Origin: an uncultured Bacteroidota bacterium
Lineage (GTDB): Bacteria; Bacteroidota; Bacteroidia; Bacteroidales; UBA12481
Length of the DNA: 64,000 bases
Reading direction: 5' to 3'
Assembly (NCBI GenBank): GCA_903851365.1
Contig: CAINOB010000103.1
Coordinates: 154,215-218,214 of the forward strand
In this document: positions 44,486 through 54,280 of the stretch, piece by piece
Layout of the letters: each line of letters opens with the position of its first letter
Numbering within the stretch: the stretch's first letter is position 1
Made by a program: the position numbers and the translations under genes
The notes under the pieces: model-generated
Told to the model about the DNA's origin: nothing
The model's database searches: none
The model's input: only the letters and a program-made list of their open reading frames with translations

Positions 44486-45628
44486 ATGAAAAGGTTCCGC
44501 ATTACACGCATTATGTTGATTATAGTTGCAGTTCTGGCAGTTGCGTATGCTTTGAGCCCCTTCTATTTGCGATATGCCTTGCTCTACCAGCAGCCGGATC
44601 TTGATGATTATACGATTTTTAATAACCGGGTGGTCATGGCAGGCGACTATCAACCCTGGTCATTAGTCCCCGGTTTTGATAAAAAAGTAATTCCCCAAAC
44701 CTATATAAAGCAGTTCGATAAGCTAAAAACTGTTGCCTTCCTGGTTATCAAAAATGAAAAAATCGTTTTTGAGAAATATTGGAACGGGTATTCTGCAGAA
44801 AAGAAGTTTAACTCGTTTTCCATGGCCACATCAATAGTATCATTACTTATTGGAAAAGCTATAGATGAGGGATTTATCAAAAATGTTGACCAACCCATAG
44901 GTGATTTCCTGCCGGATTATAAAACCGGAGCAAAAGCCAAGATTACTATTCGCCATCTGCTTGAAATGAGCTCGGGCCTGAGCTGGGATGAGAATTATAA
45001 CAGCCTGACTTCGATGACTACCAAGGGATATTACGGTGACGATGTGACGAAGCTGGTTTTGGACCAATCCGTGAAACGCGAGCCCGGTGTATTTTTTGAT
45101 TACAAAAGCGGGAACACGGAGTTGCTGGCTCTGATATTGGCCCGGGCAACAGGAAGCGATATCAGCTCCTATGCTTCTGAAAAGCTTTGGAAACCTATGG
45201 GTGCAAAAAGCGATGCCCTCTGGTCAACGGATCAGGCGAATGGCGTTGAGAAGGCTTTTTGCTGTTTTAATTCAACCCCTCGTGATTTCGCAAGGTTTGG
45301 ACTATTAGCACTTAATCGTGGTCGTTGGTTTGATCAGCAATTGGTTTCGGAAGCCTATATGACCCAGGCATTGAAACCTGTCAATCATCTGATCGATTAT
45401 AAGAATAAAAATGTGGATTATTTCGGTTGGGATTGGTGGTTAATGAATTACCGGGGATATCAGGTTTATTACATGATGGGGTTAAACGGCCAGTATGTCA
45501 TTGCTGTGCCCGAATTAAAACTGGTGATTGTCAGGCTTGGGAAAAAATGCTCGACTGAATTAACCCGGGGTATTCCTTCCGATTTTTTTACCTGGTTTGA
45601 TGCCGGAATGGAAATTGCGGGATCATAG
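44486..45628 (+). CDS. Beta-lactamase-fold serine hydrolase homologue lacking the SxxK lysine
   Basis: The 380-residue protein has an N-terminal membrane anchor (about 8-27) and a class C beta-lactamase/6-aminohexanoate-dimer-hydrolase-like domain. The nucleophile region reads NSFSMATSIVSLLIGKAIDEGFI; Ser112 and Ala114 fit the SxxK motif but the Lys is Thr115 (codon ACA at 44828-44830). The YxS-like Tyr (DYKSGNTELL) and a C-terminal LNGQYVIAVPELKLVIV strand remain. Without the general base Lys it may be inactive or work differently. It is divergent from lpdA and convergent with meaB. Confidence 0.75.
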   Translation: MKRFRITRIMLIIVAVLAVAYALSPFYLRYALLYQQPDLDDYTIFNNRVVMAGDYQPWSLVPGFDKKVIPQTYIKQFDKLKTVAFLVIKNEKIVFEKYWNGYSAEKKFNSFSMATSIVSLLIGKAIDEGFIKNVDQPIGDFLPDYKTGAKAKITIRHLLEMSSGLSWDENYNSLTSMTTKGYYGDDVTKLVLDQSVKREPGVFFDYKSGNTELLALILARATGSDISSYASEKLWKPMGAKSDALWSTDQANGVEKAFCCFNSTPRDFARFGLLALNRGRWFDQQLVSEAYMTQALKPVNHLIDYKNKNVDYFGWDWWLMNYRGYQVYYMMGLNGQYVIAVPELKLVIVRLGKKCSTELTRGIPSDFFTWFDAGMEIAGS

Positions 45629-45634
45629 TAGGGG

Positions 45635-46747
45635 CTACGAACCATGCTGGTCCTGATCACCCTTGCGATATTCGGCAATTAACCTGACAGCTCCCTGAAA
45701 AGAAGTCATCCTGCCATCCATAACCCGTTTCTCTATTTCCTTTATCCGTTTCGAAATTATCGGATCGTGATAGAATCCATCAAGCAGCTGTTCCTGAATG
45801 GTAGTGAACATCCAGTGCCTTGACTGCTCCATTCGCCGTTTTTTCAGAAATCCGTTGGAATTAACATGATCGAAATACTCGGCAAAAATATCCAGTAAGG
45901 TATCCATTCCACGGTTCTCGCGCGCCGAAACAGGTATAACCCTTGGCAGCCATCCACTCTCAGGAGGTGGAAACAGGTGCAGGGCATTCTTGTAATCCAT
46001 GCAGGCTAGGTCCGATGCTCTGACGTTATTCCCATCGGCTTTTGTGATAGCAATAGTATCAGCCATTTCCATAATGCCTCGCTTAATGCCCTGTAATTCG
46101 TCACCGGCCCCTGCCAGCATCAGCAGAAGAAAGAAATCTACCATCGAGTGCACGGCAGTTTCAGACTGTCCTACACCAACGGTTTCAATAAAAATGACAT
46201 TAAATCCGGCTGCTTCGCAAAGGATCATGGTTTCCCTGGTTTTTCGGGCAACTCCACCCAGCGTTCCTGCTGCAGGTGAAGGCCTGATAAAGGCATTTGG
46301 ATCATTGCTCAGCTGCTCCATTCTGGTTTTATCACCCAGAATACTTCCCTTTGAGCGTTCACTGCTGGGATCAATGGCCAAAACAGCAATTTTCTTGCCC
46401 TGGCGGGTAAGATAACCGCCAAGAACCTCAATAAAGGAACTTTTCCCAACACCGGGAACGCCAGTGATTCCAATGCGAATGGCATCTCCCGAATGGGGCA
46501 GACATCCTGTGATAATTTCTTGTGCAATATTGGCATGATCAGGCCTCTGACTTTCAATAAGCGTTATTGCCCGGCTTAAAAGGGTGCGGTTTCCGTTGAG
46601 TATGCCGTTGATATATTCACTGGCTGGCAGAATCGATTTCCGCTTCCTGATGAAGTGCTGCGCAGCTTTGGGATCAACCGAGGGTGGCTGATCGATCCCG
46701 GATTTAACACTTAACGCAGAATCGGTTTTGTGATTCTGATCTTCCAT
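45635..46747 (-). CDS. meaB: MeaB/ArgK-family GTPase, methylmalonyl-CoA mutase chaperone
   Basis: The start at 46747 (MEDQNHKT) is preferred; the longer frame begins at TTG inside the upstream gene. The 370-residue protein has P-loop GVPGVGKSSF, the IETVGVGQSE switch region and TKAD base-recognition motif. MeaB proteins guard adenosylcobalamin loading of methylmalonyl-CoA mutase. No mutase genes are in the window. It begins one base after the stop of the DUF1573 gene, so the two are probably co-transcribed. Confidence 0.93.
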   Translation of the reverse strand: MEDQNHKTDSALSVKSGIDQPPSVDPKAAQHFIRKRKSILPASEYINGILNGNRTLLSRAITLIESQRPDHANIAQEIITGCLPHSGDAIRIGITGVPGVGKSSFIEVLGGYLTRQGKKIAVLAIDPSSERSKGSILGDKTRMEQLSNDPNAFIRPSPAAGTLGGVARKTRETMILCEAAGFNVIFIETVGVGQSETAVHSMVDFFLLLMLAGAGDELQGIKRGIMEMADTIAITKADGNNVRASDLACMDYKNALHLFPPPESGWLPRVIPVSARENRGMDTLLDIFAEYFDHVNSNGFLKKRRMEQSRHWMFTTIQEQLLDGFYHDPIISKRIKEIEKRVMDGRMTSFQGAVRLIAEYRKGDQDQHGS

Positions 46748-46748
46748 G

Positions 46749-47846
46749 TTATTTGCCGCTCGGTTCAACGTTTCCGATGATTCTTAAAGTCAGCTGAGAT
46801 TGCAGCGGATCATTAACAATGACTGTGATAGTCTGGAATTGTTTTCCGGTTTTTCCGCGACTGTCAAAAGTGCATTTCAAAGTAGTGGATTCGCCACTCT
46901 TAATTTCGTATTTGTCAGGCTTCGATGCCGTACACCCGCAAGTTGTCGTCACTTTGCGAATGATGAGCGGGTCCTTGCCATCATTTTTCAGCGAAAAGTC
47001 ATGGGAAACAGGTTGACCGGGGGTAACAGTACCAAAATTGTATGATTCCTCAACCAGCTTGGCTTTAGGAGCCGACAACTTCTTTTCAGGGGTTAGGGAG
47101 GCGAAATCTTCCTGAATCGTTCCGCTGATTGCCAGCATGTTGTCCTGGATAAGCTGTCCGTTTAATTTAAACATCACGCGGTTAACTACAAAACCCCAAT
47201 CCTTGACCTTACTGCCATCGAAAGAAACAAAAATCAATCCGTGTTTCTTTGGCTCGAGAGTCTGAGGTGAAACCGTGAAGTTGAGATAAGCAGGTGGACC
47301 GGCGACTACAACATTCAATAAACTGTCGCTGTCATTAAAAATCTGAACCGAATCAACCTTGATCTGCGTATTTAAAACAGTCTGCATGTTCAGATGAGCC
47401 ATCGACAATCGAAGATTACCAATTTTGATCGGGAAATCATCTGCAACTGTTTTAGGTTTTGGACTGACCAATCCAACAATATAAAGGACAACTGTTGATT
47501 CCTTGGCATTCGATTTAATAGTGATATTTTTGCGAAAAGCTCCTGGCCTACCCGATGGATCATAGGTGACTTTTATAGTTCCGGTACCTCCCGGAGCTAC
47601 CGGGGCCTTGCTCCATTCCGGCACGGTGCAGCCACAGGTTGTGGTAATGTCAAAAATCGTAAGTGGCTGATTTCCGTTGTTTGTAAATGTAAAAATGTGA
47701 GTCTTGAACCCATCGAGTTCACTGAAATTGCCGAAATTGAAACTAGTTTTATCGAAAGTTATCGAAGGTTCGGTAAACTGGGCATAATTATTGTAAAATT
47801 GACCCCCGGAAATAACCAAACAAAGAACTAATATCAAACGTTTCAT
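46749..47846 (-). CDS. Exported DUF1573 protein with two Cys-containing repeats
   Basis: The start at 47846 (MKRLILVLCLV) gives a 365-residue protein with a signal peptide ending near YAQ. Two DUF1573-type Ig-like repeats (about 20-120 and 260-360) each contain the TTCGCT motif, plus an intervening domain. DUF1573 proteins are exported Ig-like modules of unknown function common in Bacteroidota. The Cys pairs could form disulfides. A TAATTTTG box lies 31 bases upstream (47877-47884, minus strand). Confidence 0.82.
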   Translation of the reverse strand: MKRLILVLCLVISGGQFYNNYAQFTEPSITFDKTSFNFGNFSELDGFKTHIFTFTNNGNQPLTIFDITTTCGCTVPEWSKAPVAPGGTGTIKVTYDPSGRPGAFRKNITIKSNAKESTVVLYIVGLVSPKPKTVADDFPIKIGNLRLSMAHLNMQTVLNTQIKVDSVQIFNDSDSLLNVVVAGPPAYLNFTVSPQTLEPKKHGLIFVSFDGSKVKDWGFVVNRVMFKLNGQLIQDNMLAISGTIQEDFASLTPEKKLSAPKAKLVEESYNFGTVTPGQPVSHDFSLKNDGKDPLIIRKVTTTCGCTASKPDKYEIKSGESTTLKCTFDSRGKTGKQFQTITVIVNDPLQSQLTLRIIGNVEPSGK

Positions 47847-47876
47847 ATTATCATATTTAGTAGGACTAAAACGAAT

Positions 47877-47884
47877 CAAAATTA
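47877..47884 (-). promoter_or_regulatory. Candidate -7 element for the DUF1573-meaB unit
   Basis: TAATTTTG on the minus strand matches TAnnTTTG and sits 31 bases before ATG 47846. A TTG lies upstream but only 14 bases away, so the -33 part is unsupported. Confidence 0.3.
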
Positions 47885-47907
47885 ATAATTTCAGCCGTCA
47901 ATATACG

Positions 47908-50900
47908 ATGGGTAGAAAGACAAGGATATTAGGCGGATTTATCGTTATAATCCTGATTCTGACTGTTATTCCAGCCAGGGCTCAGTTTTATAACGGGCTG
48001 AATATGAACTTTGGTAAGAACAGAATTCAATATCCCAGGGCTGATGTGCTGGAAAGCGAATTCTTTGCTTCCTTTTACCGGTTCGATCGGTACGATGTGT
48101 ATTTTTATCCGGAAGGAAGGGAATTAGCCGAGTATGTAAGTAAGGTTGCCCATAAAGAATTGGCCAGGCTTGAGAATTTTTTCGAGTACTCCCTGACCAA
48201 AAGGATTATTTTTCTGACCTACAACAGGCTTTCTGATTACCGCCAGAGCAATATCGGACTGATTTCGGGGAAAGATGAATCCAATATCGGCGGAATAACC
48301 CGGATACTCGACAATAAAGTTTTTCTTTATTTCGAAGGGGATTACAAGAAGTTCGATCAGCAAATAAAGGCTGCTATCACCGAAGTAATCTTACAGGAAA
48401 TGCTTTACGGCGGTTCCATGCGCGACCGCCTGGCAAGTTCCACCCTTTTGAATCTCCCTGAGTGGTTTTATAATGGTCTGATCTCCTATATCTCCAAAGG
48501 ATGGGACATCGAAACGGAGAATCGCGTAAAAGACGGCATACTCACTGGTAAATTCGATAAATTCAACCGGCTCGAGGGTCAGGATGCTGTCTTTGCCGGT
48601 CATTCCATCTGGTATTTTATCTCCGAGAATTTTGGAAAATCAGTCATCCCAACGATTATCTACTTTACCAGAATCAACAGAAATTCCTCTGCTGGGTTTT
48701 TAAATGTTTTAGGGACCAATATAAATGCACTAAGCTATGAATGGCTGCACTTTTTTAAAACACGATATAGTGAAGCGGCACATCAGGGAGATTTGCCGGA
48801 TTCCCTCCTGGTCAAACTTAAAAATCGTAAGGGTACGGATTTTTTAAGGGCCAGGATGAGCCCTGATGGTCAGTATATTGCCTATACTTCAAATAGTGAA
48901 GGGCAAATCAGGGTGATGCTCTATAACACGAAAACGAACAAATCAAAAAAAATATATCAAACCGGGGCAAAACTGGGTCAGATTCAGGATTACTCTTTTC
49001 CGGTAATTGCATGGCACCCTACGTCAGGTCTGCTAGCCATGACGATGGAATACAAGGGAAAGATCCGCTTGAGCTTTTATCCCGTGGATACGCGAAAATG
49101 GGAGCATCAACAGATTAAGCAGCTCAATAAGATATTGGATTTCTCCTATTCCGATGATGGGTTGAACCTTGTAATGTCGGCCGTTAAAAATGGTCAGTCA
49201 GATATTTATGTATACAGCCTGGTAGCCCGTACTAACGATCAGATTACCAATGACCGAGCCGATGATTTTACACCAAAATTTATCGATAAGTCGACCAGGA
49301 TAATTTTCACCAGTAACCGTAAGGAATTATCGTTAGAAAGTCAGCATGAGAAGCAGGAGCAACAGCAAAATCAAGATATTTTCATTTATGATTATACCAA
49401 TCGCTCTGATAAACTGACTCGCTTAGCTGAGGATAAATTTGTTGATCGTTTTCAGCCTGACAGGCTTTCGGATAATAATTACTATTACCTGGGGGACGAT
49501 AATGGTCTTAGAAACAGATATATGGCTAAATATGACAGTACGCTGTTATCGATTGATACGACTGTGCACTATGCTTTTGCGACTAAATCGACACCATTAA
49601 CCAATTATAGCCGGAATATTCTGGACCAGTCGTTTTCGAAAAATACCAATGAATGGTCCTCCCTGTTTTATTCTAAGGGCAAGTACCAGCTGGCCAGGGG
49701 AACTCTTCAGCCGAATTCGAAAATTGAGTCCGTTGCACCCAGCGCTTTTCGAGTAAAACTATCGCATGAGATGGCCGCCAGCGACAGTCTGGCAGCTGCC
49801 GCAACTATTGCCGATGAAACAGCGAAAGAAACGCCGGCTCCCCGTCGTCCATTATTGCTGACCACCGATACCGTTGGGCAAAAGAATAATATAAATATCA
49901 ATAACTATATTTTTGAAGCTGAGCGAAATACCAAGGCTTCTGCCAGCAAGTCGAAAAAATTATTTGAACCTTCGGCAGTTAATCCTGTTACCGGCAGAGT
50001 ATTCGACCTTCCGCCACTGCGTATTTACCAGCCGTCTTTTTATGTGAATTATCTGGCTTCGCAAGTCGACTTCTCCTTCTTAAACTCTTCTTATCAGGCA
50101 TTTACTGGGGGAGCTGTTTATTACAATCCCGGATTTAATATGTTATTTAAGGTTGGAACCCAGGACCTCTTCGAAGATTATAAGATTATTGGTGGGGTTC
50201 GGTTCGGAGCCAATTTCGATAGTAATGAGTACCTTCTAAGTTTCGAGAACCTTAAAAAACGACTGGATAAGGAGATCATTTTTCATAAACAAGTATACCA
50301 GACGACCACCCAGGATTATGCTTCTGTAGTAAAAGCCATAACGCAGGAACTTTTTTACCTGCTGAAATATCCGTTCAGTCAGGTCGAAGCCATTAAGGCT
50401 ACCATCAATGGCCGGATCGACAGTTATAATTTTTTATCGACCGATCAGACCAATATGATCAAAAAGGGAACTGCAAAATATTGGGCAGGGTTAAAGCTTG
50501 AATATATTTTCGACAACACCAGAATGATCTCGCTAAATCTTTATGAAGGAATGCGTTATAAGCTTTTCGGTGAATATTATCAGCAGGTAAACGGTAACTG
50601 GTCCGATGTATTTGTTGTTGGGGCTGATTTCAGGCATTATCTGCCGATACACAGGACCCTGATCTGGGCAAACCGTTTTGCAGCCAGTACATCTTTCGGG
50701 GGAAGCCGACTGATTTATTACATGGGGGGTGTGGATAACTGGACCAATCTTAGCCCCCAGAAAGTTCCCACTTTTGATACCAGTGTTCCGATTGATACAA
50801 CACAGAATTTTGTTTATCAGACTCTTGCCACAAATATGAGAGGGTTCTCACAGAATATAAGGAACGGAAACAGTTTTGCCGTTTTTAATTCTGAACTCCG

Positions 50901-51228
50901 CTGGCCCATTTTTCGGTATTTTGCGAATAAACCGATCAATTCTGATTTTCTGAATAACTTCCAGATCATTGGTTTTGTGGATGTTGGAACAGCATGGAGC
51001 GGTCCAACACCCTGGGACAAACGAAATCATCTGAACCGTGAAGTTATTAAAAACGGGCCTTTGGTTATTGTTATCGAAAAAGGCAATGAGCCCCTCGTGG
51101 AAGGTTTTGGTTTTGGCTTGCGAAGCAGGATACTAGGTTATTTTGTCAGGGCCGACTGGGCCTGGGGGATCGAAAATCATGTTATTCTTCCCAGGATTTT
51201 TTATTTGTCGTTAAGTCTGGATTTTTAA
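47908..51228 (+). CDS. Large exported protein: pseudo-peptidase domain, PD40 propeller and C-terminal outer-membrane barrel
   Basis: The 1106-residue protein has a signal peptide (first 26 residues, ending RAQ). Residues about 60-300 resemble a peptidase MA-like gluzincin domain, but the HExxH position reads QEMLY (163-167) and the usual LPxWFxEG reads LPEWFYNG (183-190), so it should not bind zinc. Residues 300-560 form TolB/PD40-type blades (SPDGQYIAYTSNSEGQIRV). From about 700 the sequence is barrel-like, ending IFYLSLSLDF, with Omp85-like strands (SELRWPIFRYF, GFVDVGTAWSG). Its role is unknown. It precedes the M20 gene by nine bases. Confidence 0.75.
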   Translation: MGRKTRILGGFIVIILILTVIPARAQFYNGLNMNFGKNRIQYPRADVLESEFFASFYRFDRYDVYFYPEGRELAEYVSKVAHKELARLENFFEYSLTKRIIFLTYNRLSDYRQSNIGLISGKDESNIGGITRILDNKVFLYFEGDYKKFDQQIKAAITEVILQEMLYGGSMRDRLASSTLLNLPEWFYNGLISYISKGWDIETENRVKDGILTGKFDKFNRLEGQDAVFAGHSIWYFISENFGKSVIPTIIYFTRINRNSSAGFLNVLGTNINALSYEWLHFFKTRYSEAAHQGDLPDSLLVKLKNRKGTDFLRARMSPDGQYIAYTSNSEGQIRVMLYNTKTNKSKKIYQTGAKLGQIQDYSFPVIAWHPTSGLLAMTMEYKGKIRLSFYPVDTRKWEHQQIKQLNKILDFSYSDDGLNLVMSAVKNGQSDIYVYSLVARTNDQITNDRADDFTPKFIDKSTRIIFTSNRKELSLESQHEKQEQQQNQDIFIYDYTNRSDKLTRLAEDKFVDRFQPDRLSDNNYYYLGDDNGLRNRYMAKYDSTLLSIDTTVHYAFATKSTPLTNYSRNILDQSFSKNTNEWSSLFYSKGKYQLARGTLQPNSKIESVAPSAFRVKLSHEMAASDSLAAAATIADETAKETPAPRRPLLLTTDTVGQKNNININNYIFEAERNTKASASKSKKLFEPSAVNPVTGRVFDLPPLRIYQPSFYVNYLASQVDFSFLNSSYQAFTGGAVYYNPGFNMLFKVGTQDLFEDYKIIGGVRFGANFDSNEYLLSFENLKKRLDKEIIFHKQVYQTTTQDYASVVKAITQELFYLLKYPFSQVEAIKATINGRIDSYNFLSTDQTNMIKKGTAKYWAGLKLEYIFDNTRMISLNLYEGMRYKLFGEYYQQVNGNWSDVFVVGADFRHYLPIHRTLIWANRFAASTSFGGSRLIYYMGGVDNWTNLSPQKVPTFDTSVPIDTTQNFVYQTLATNMRGFSQNIRNGNSFAVFNSELRWPIFRYFANKPINSDFLNNFQIIGFVDVGTAWSGPTPWDKRNHLNREVIKNGPLVIVIEKGNEPLVEGFGFGLRSRILGYFVRADWAWGIENHVILPRIFYLSLSLDF

Positions 51229-51237
51229 AATACCAAT

Positions 51238-52416
51238 ATGCAACCGGATCAGATTAAAACTCTTGCCAATCAACTCTCTGACGAGATAATTGCCATTCGG
51301 AGGACGATTCACGCAAATCCCGAATTGTCGTTCCGGGAATTTAAAACCGCTGAGTTTGTAGAAAGCATTCTTGACCATTGGGGCATCGGCCATCAGAGGA
51401 TCGTTGATACTGGAATTACAGGAGTGCTTGAAGGAGCAAGGACGGGTAAGTATTTGGTTATCAGGGCAGATTTGGATGCACTACCGATTAATGAAAAAAA
51501 CTCCTGCGATTACAAATCAAAAAATCCAGGGGTGATGCATGCCTGTGGCCATGATGTGCATACGGCTGCTCTCTTGGGAGCCATCAAAATACTTTCCACG
51601 TTGTCCAACGAATGGGATGGAACTATAAGGTTCATCTTTCAGCCCGGGGAAGAAATGCTACCCGGTGGTGCACAAAAAATTCTGGCATCCGGGCTTCTCG
51701 ATCATCCGGAGCCGGATTATATCATTGCCCAGCATGTTTATCCCGAATTGCCTGCGGGATTTTTCGGTTTTCGTGAAGGGGCCTATATGGCCTCGACCGA
51801 CGAAATATATTTTGAGGTTCATGGGATTGGCGGACATGGGGCATTGCCGCATAAACTCATTGATCCGGTGTTGATTGCGAGCCATTTGATTGTTGGCTTA
51901 CAACAGATTACCAGTCGCAGGATTCCAGCTGATATACCAGCGGTTCTCTCGTTTGGTAAAGTTGATGCGCCGGGTTCCACCAATGTTATTCCGGCCTCTG
52001 TAAAAATCGAAGGGACCTTCCGGATCATGAATGAATATTGGCGAAAAATTGCTTTGGAAGAGATCAGAAATATTGCCACGGGAATAGTTGCTTCAATGGG
52101 AGGAACACTGGATTGCCGCATAGTACCAGGCTATCCTTCTCTTGCAAACGAACCTGAGTTGACTGGTCGGCTTCGACAAAAGGCTGTAGAATTTGTAGGT
52201 AATGAGAATGTTGAAGAATTACCCATGCGTATGACCGGAGAGGATTTTTCGAGGTATGCACAGCGGTTTCCTGCAGTTTTTTATCGCCTTGGTACTGGCG
52301 GAGGCCAATTTAGTAATCCCGTTCATCATCCTGAATTTGATGTGGATGAAACCTCACTCACCCATGGCATGGGAATGATGGCCTGGCTGTCAGCCAGTCT
52401 GATGAAGGGACTGTAA
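51238..52416 (+). CDS. M20-family amidohydrolase
   Basis: The 392-residue protein has the M20D pattern: RRTIHANPELSFREFKTAEF, GVMHACGHDVHTAALLGA (metal-binding Cys and His), FQPGEE and a dimerisation insert with GIGGHGALPH. Members deacetylate or hydrolyse N-acyl amino acids, auxin conjugates or related amides in the cytoplasm. There is no signal peptide. It starts nine bases after the PD40/barrel gene, so the two share a transcript, and ends two bases before the convergent flavodiiron gene. Confidence 0.9.
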   Translation: MQPDQIKTLANQLSDEIIAIRRTIHANPELSFREFKTAEFVESILDHWGIGHQRIVDTGITGVLEGARTGKYLVIRADLDALPINEKNSCDYKSKNPGVMHACGHDVHTAALLGAIKILSTLSNEWDGTIRFIFQPGEEMLPGGAQKILASGLLDHPEPDYIIAQHVYPELPAGFFGFREGAYMASTDEIYFEVHGIGGHGALPHKLIDPVLIASHLIVGLQQITSRRIPADIPAVLSFGKVDAPGSTNVIPASVKIEGTFRIMNEYWRKIALEEIRNIATGIVASMGGTLDCRIVPGYPSLANEPELTGRLRQKAVEFVGNENVEELPMRMTGEDFSRYAQRFPAVFYRLGTGGGQFSNPVHHPEFDVDETSLTHGMGMMAWLSASLMKGL

Positions 52417-52418
52417 TA

Positions 52419-53579
52419 CTAAAGCAGCGCTTTGATCCTTTGCCTGAGAGTCTCCAGATCATTGGGCCCGGGAACGTATTTATGTTTCTCCGTAGCAAGA
52501 ACTTCAAATCCGGCTTCGCTCATCATTTTTGCCATTTCTTCAATCTGCTTTGGTCCCCACCCATAAGATCCGAAAATAATGGATTTCCGGTTTCTGGGCG
52601 CCAACCCCAATAAATAGGTCAGGAAAGCCGACATGCTTGGTAACATCCTGCCGTTCAGGGTAGGGGAGCCGAGGCAAATGAACTCGGCATCAATTACTTC
52701 GGTCATGATATCGGAAATATGATTGTGCTGTAAGCTAACCAAAGAAGTAACATACCCCTTCTGCTCAAAGGCATCCTGGATTGCCAGGGCCATGGTTTCC
52801 GTTGAATGCCACATAGTATCATAAACGATGAGGGCCTTCTTGCGGGTTTCATTGCTTGCCCAGCTGGCATAGCTGCTGAGGATTTCCTTAACGTGCTTTC
52901 GCCAGATAATGCCGTGACTGTCAGCAATAATGTCGATATCCATATCATTGATTCCAACCAGGATCTTCTGAACTTGTTTTGAGTAGGGAAGTACGATATT
53001 TGCATAGTACTTCCGTGCCTCCAGCATAGTAATATCGAGAGGATACTCATCGTCAAAGCGTTCTGAGGAAGCCAGATGCTGACCGAATGAATCGTTTGAG
53101 AACAGTATTTTTTCCTCTGGCAAATAAACCACCATGTTATCCGGCCAGTGAACCATCGGTGTGAGAATAAAGTGGAGGGTCCGCTTACCCAGATTCAGGA
53201 TCGTTCCGGATTCCATGGGCTTAAAATTCCAGTCGGCCTTGTAATGCTCACGTAACCCAATTTCCCCTTTTGGTGAACAGAAAATAGCGGCTTTCGGAGC
53301 CAGTTTCATAAGTTCCGGCAGCGCTCCTGAATGATCCATTTCAACGTGATTGCAAACAATGTAATCTATTTTCGATGGATCAATAATCGACCTTATCCTT
53401 TCGAGCATTTCGCTGGTCAGATAGGATTTTACGGTATCAACCAGAGTAATTTTCTCATCAATAATAAGATAGGAGTTATAGGTAGATCCTCGTTGCGTAA
53501 GGTAACCATGAAAACTTCTCAGATTCCAATCGATTCCACCAACCCAATATATTCCCTCTTTAACTTCAACAGCCTTCAT
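52419..53579 (-). CDS. fprA: A-type flavodiiron protein (FprA)
   Basis: The 386-residue protein has a beta-lactamase-like diiron domain with CNHVEMDHSG (His78, Glu80, Asp82, His83), PMVHW, SNDSFGQH and DSHGIIW ligands, followed by a flavodoxin domain from about 245. Flavodiiron proteins reduce O2 to water (or NO to N2O) using electrons from rubredoxin. The rubredoxin gene lies three bases upstream. It is the last gene of the desulfoferrodoxin-ferritin-rubredoxin-fprA operon. Confidence 0.94.
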   Translation of the reverse strand: MKAVEVKEGIYWVGGIDWNLRSFHGYLTQRGSTYNSYLIIDEKITLVDTVKSYLTSEMLERIRSIIDPSKIDYIVCNHVEMDHSGALPELMKLAPKAAIFCSPKGEIGLREHYKADWNFKPMESGTILNLGKRTLHFILTPMVHWPDNMVVYLPEEKILFSNDSFGQHLASSERFDDEYPLDITMLEARKYYANIVLPYSKQVQKILVGINDMDIDIIADSHGIIWRKHVKEILSSYASWASNETRKKALIVYDTMWHSTETMALAIQDAFEQKGYVTSLVSLQHNHISDIMTEVIDAEFICLGSPTLNGRMLPSMSAFLTYLLGLAPRNRKSIIFGSYGWGPKQIEEMAKMMSEAGFEVLATEKHKYVPGPNDLETLRQRIKALL

Positions 53580-53582
53580 AAA

Positions 53583-53750
53583 TTATTCACTGATTTCAAT
53601 GAAAGAATCTTTACTTACTCCGCACAATGGACAAATCCACCCATCAGGTAAATCTTCGAATGGTGTGCCAGCCGGTATTCCGGAGATCATATCACCAGCA
53701 TCCGGGTCATAAACATAACCGCAGGATTCGCACTTAAATTTACTATTCAT
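53583..53750 (-). CDS. Rubredoxin
   Basis: The start at 53750 (MNSKFKC) gives a 55-residue protein with the four iron-binding Cys at 7, 10, 40 and 43 (CESCGYVYD and CPLCGVSK). It carries single electrons, here most likely to the flavodiiron protein and desulfoferrodoxin. It starts one base after the ferritin stop and ends three bases before fprA. An in-frame start at 53780 would overlap the ferritin gene and is unlikely. Confidence 0.95.
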   Translation of the reverse strand: MNSKFKCESCGYVYDPDAGDMISGIPAGTPFEDLPDGWICPLCGVSKDSFIEISE

Positions 53751-53751
53751 T

Positions 53752-54270
53752 TTACGGGGCTGCCGTTTTGGTTGCATCAACGAAAACCCGGGTGGCCAGT
53801 TCGCGGTCGAGCATAAGCATTCCGTACCCGTTATCTCCGATCATTTTCAGCTGGACAAGAATTTGCTCAACATTTGATTCTTCTTCAACTTGCTCACTGA
53901 TAAACCATTGAAGCATGCTATTGGTTGCGTGGTCCTTTTCTTCAACAGCGATATTTGCCAGGTTGTTAATCAAGCTGGTAACATGCTGCTCATGTTGGAG
54001 CGTCTCATTAAAAATGTCGACGTTGTTTTTCCAATCAGTGTCAACAGCAGCTATTGGTTTTAGCGTTACCTGGCCACCTCTTGAATGTACATAATCGAAG
54101 AATTTGATGGCATGTGTCGTTTCTTCCTGAAACTGAACCTTCATCCAGTTGGCAAATCCCTTAAGGTTCTGCCTTTCAAAATATGCTGACATTGACAGAT
54201 ACAGATATGCTGACCAGAATTCAGCATTAATCTGCTCATCAATAGCAGCTTGCATTTTTTTCGATATCAT
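53752..54270 (-). CDS. Ferritin (non-haem, FtnA type)
   Basis: The start at 54270 ([10 protein letters not shown]) is preferred over 54318, which would run into the desulfoferrodoxin gene. The 172-residue four-helix protein has the ferroxidase ligands in [16 protein letters not shown] and [19 protein letters not shown], as in bacterial ferritins. It oxidises and stores Fe(II). In this operon it would take up iron and limit Fenton chemistry during oxygen exposure. Confidence 0.94.
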   Translation of the reverse strand: MISKKMQAAIDEQINAEFWSAYLYLSMSAYFERQNLKGFANWMKVQFQEETTHAIKFFDYVHSRGGQVTLKPIAAVDTDWKNNVDIFNETLQHEQHVTSLINNLANIAVEEKDHATNSMLQWFISEQVEEESNVEQILVQLKMIGDNGYGMLMLDRELATRVFVDATKTAAP

Positions 54271-54280
54271 TTCTTTTGTT

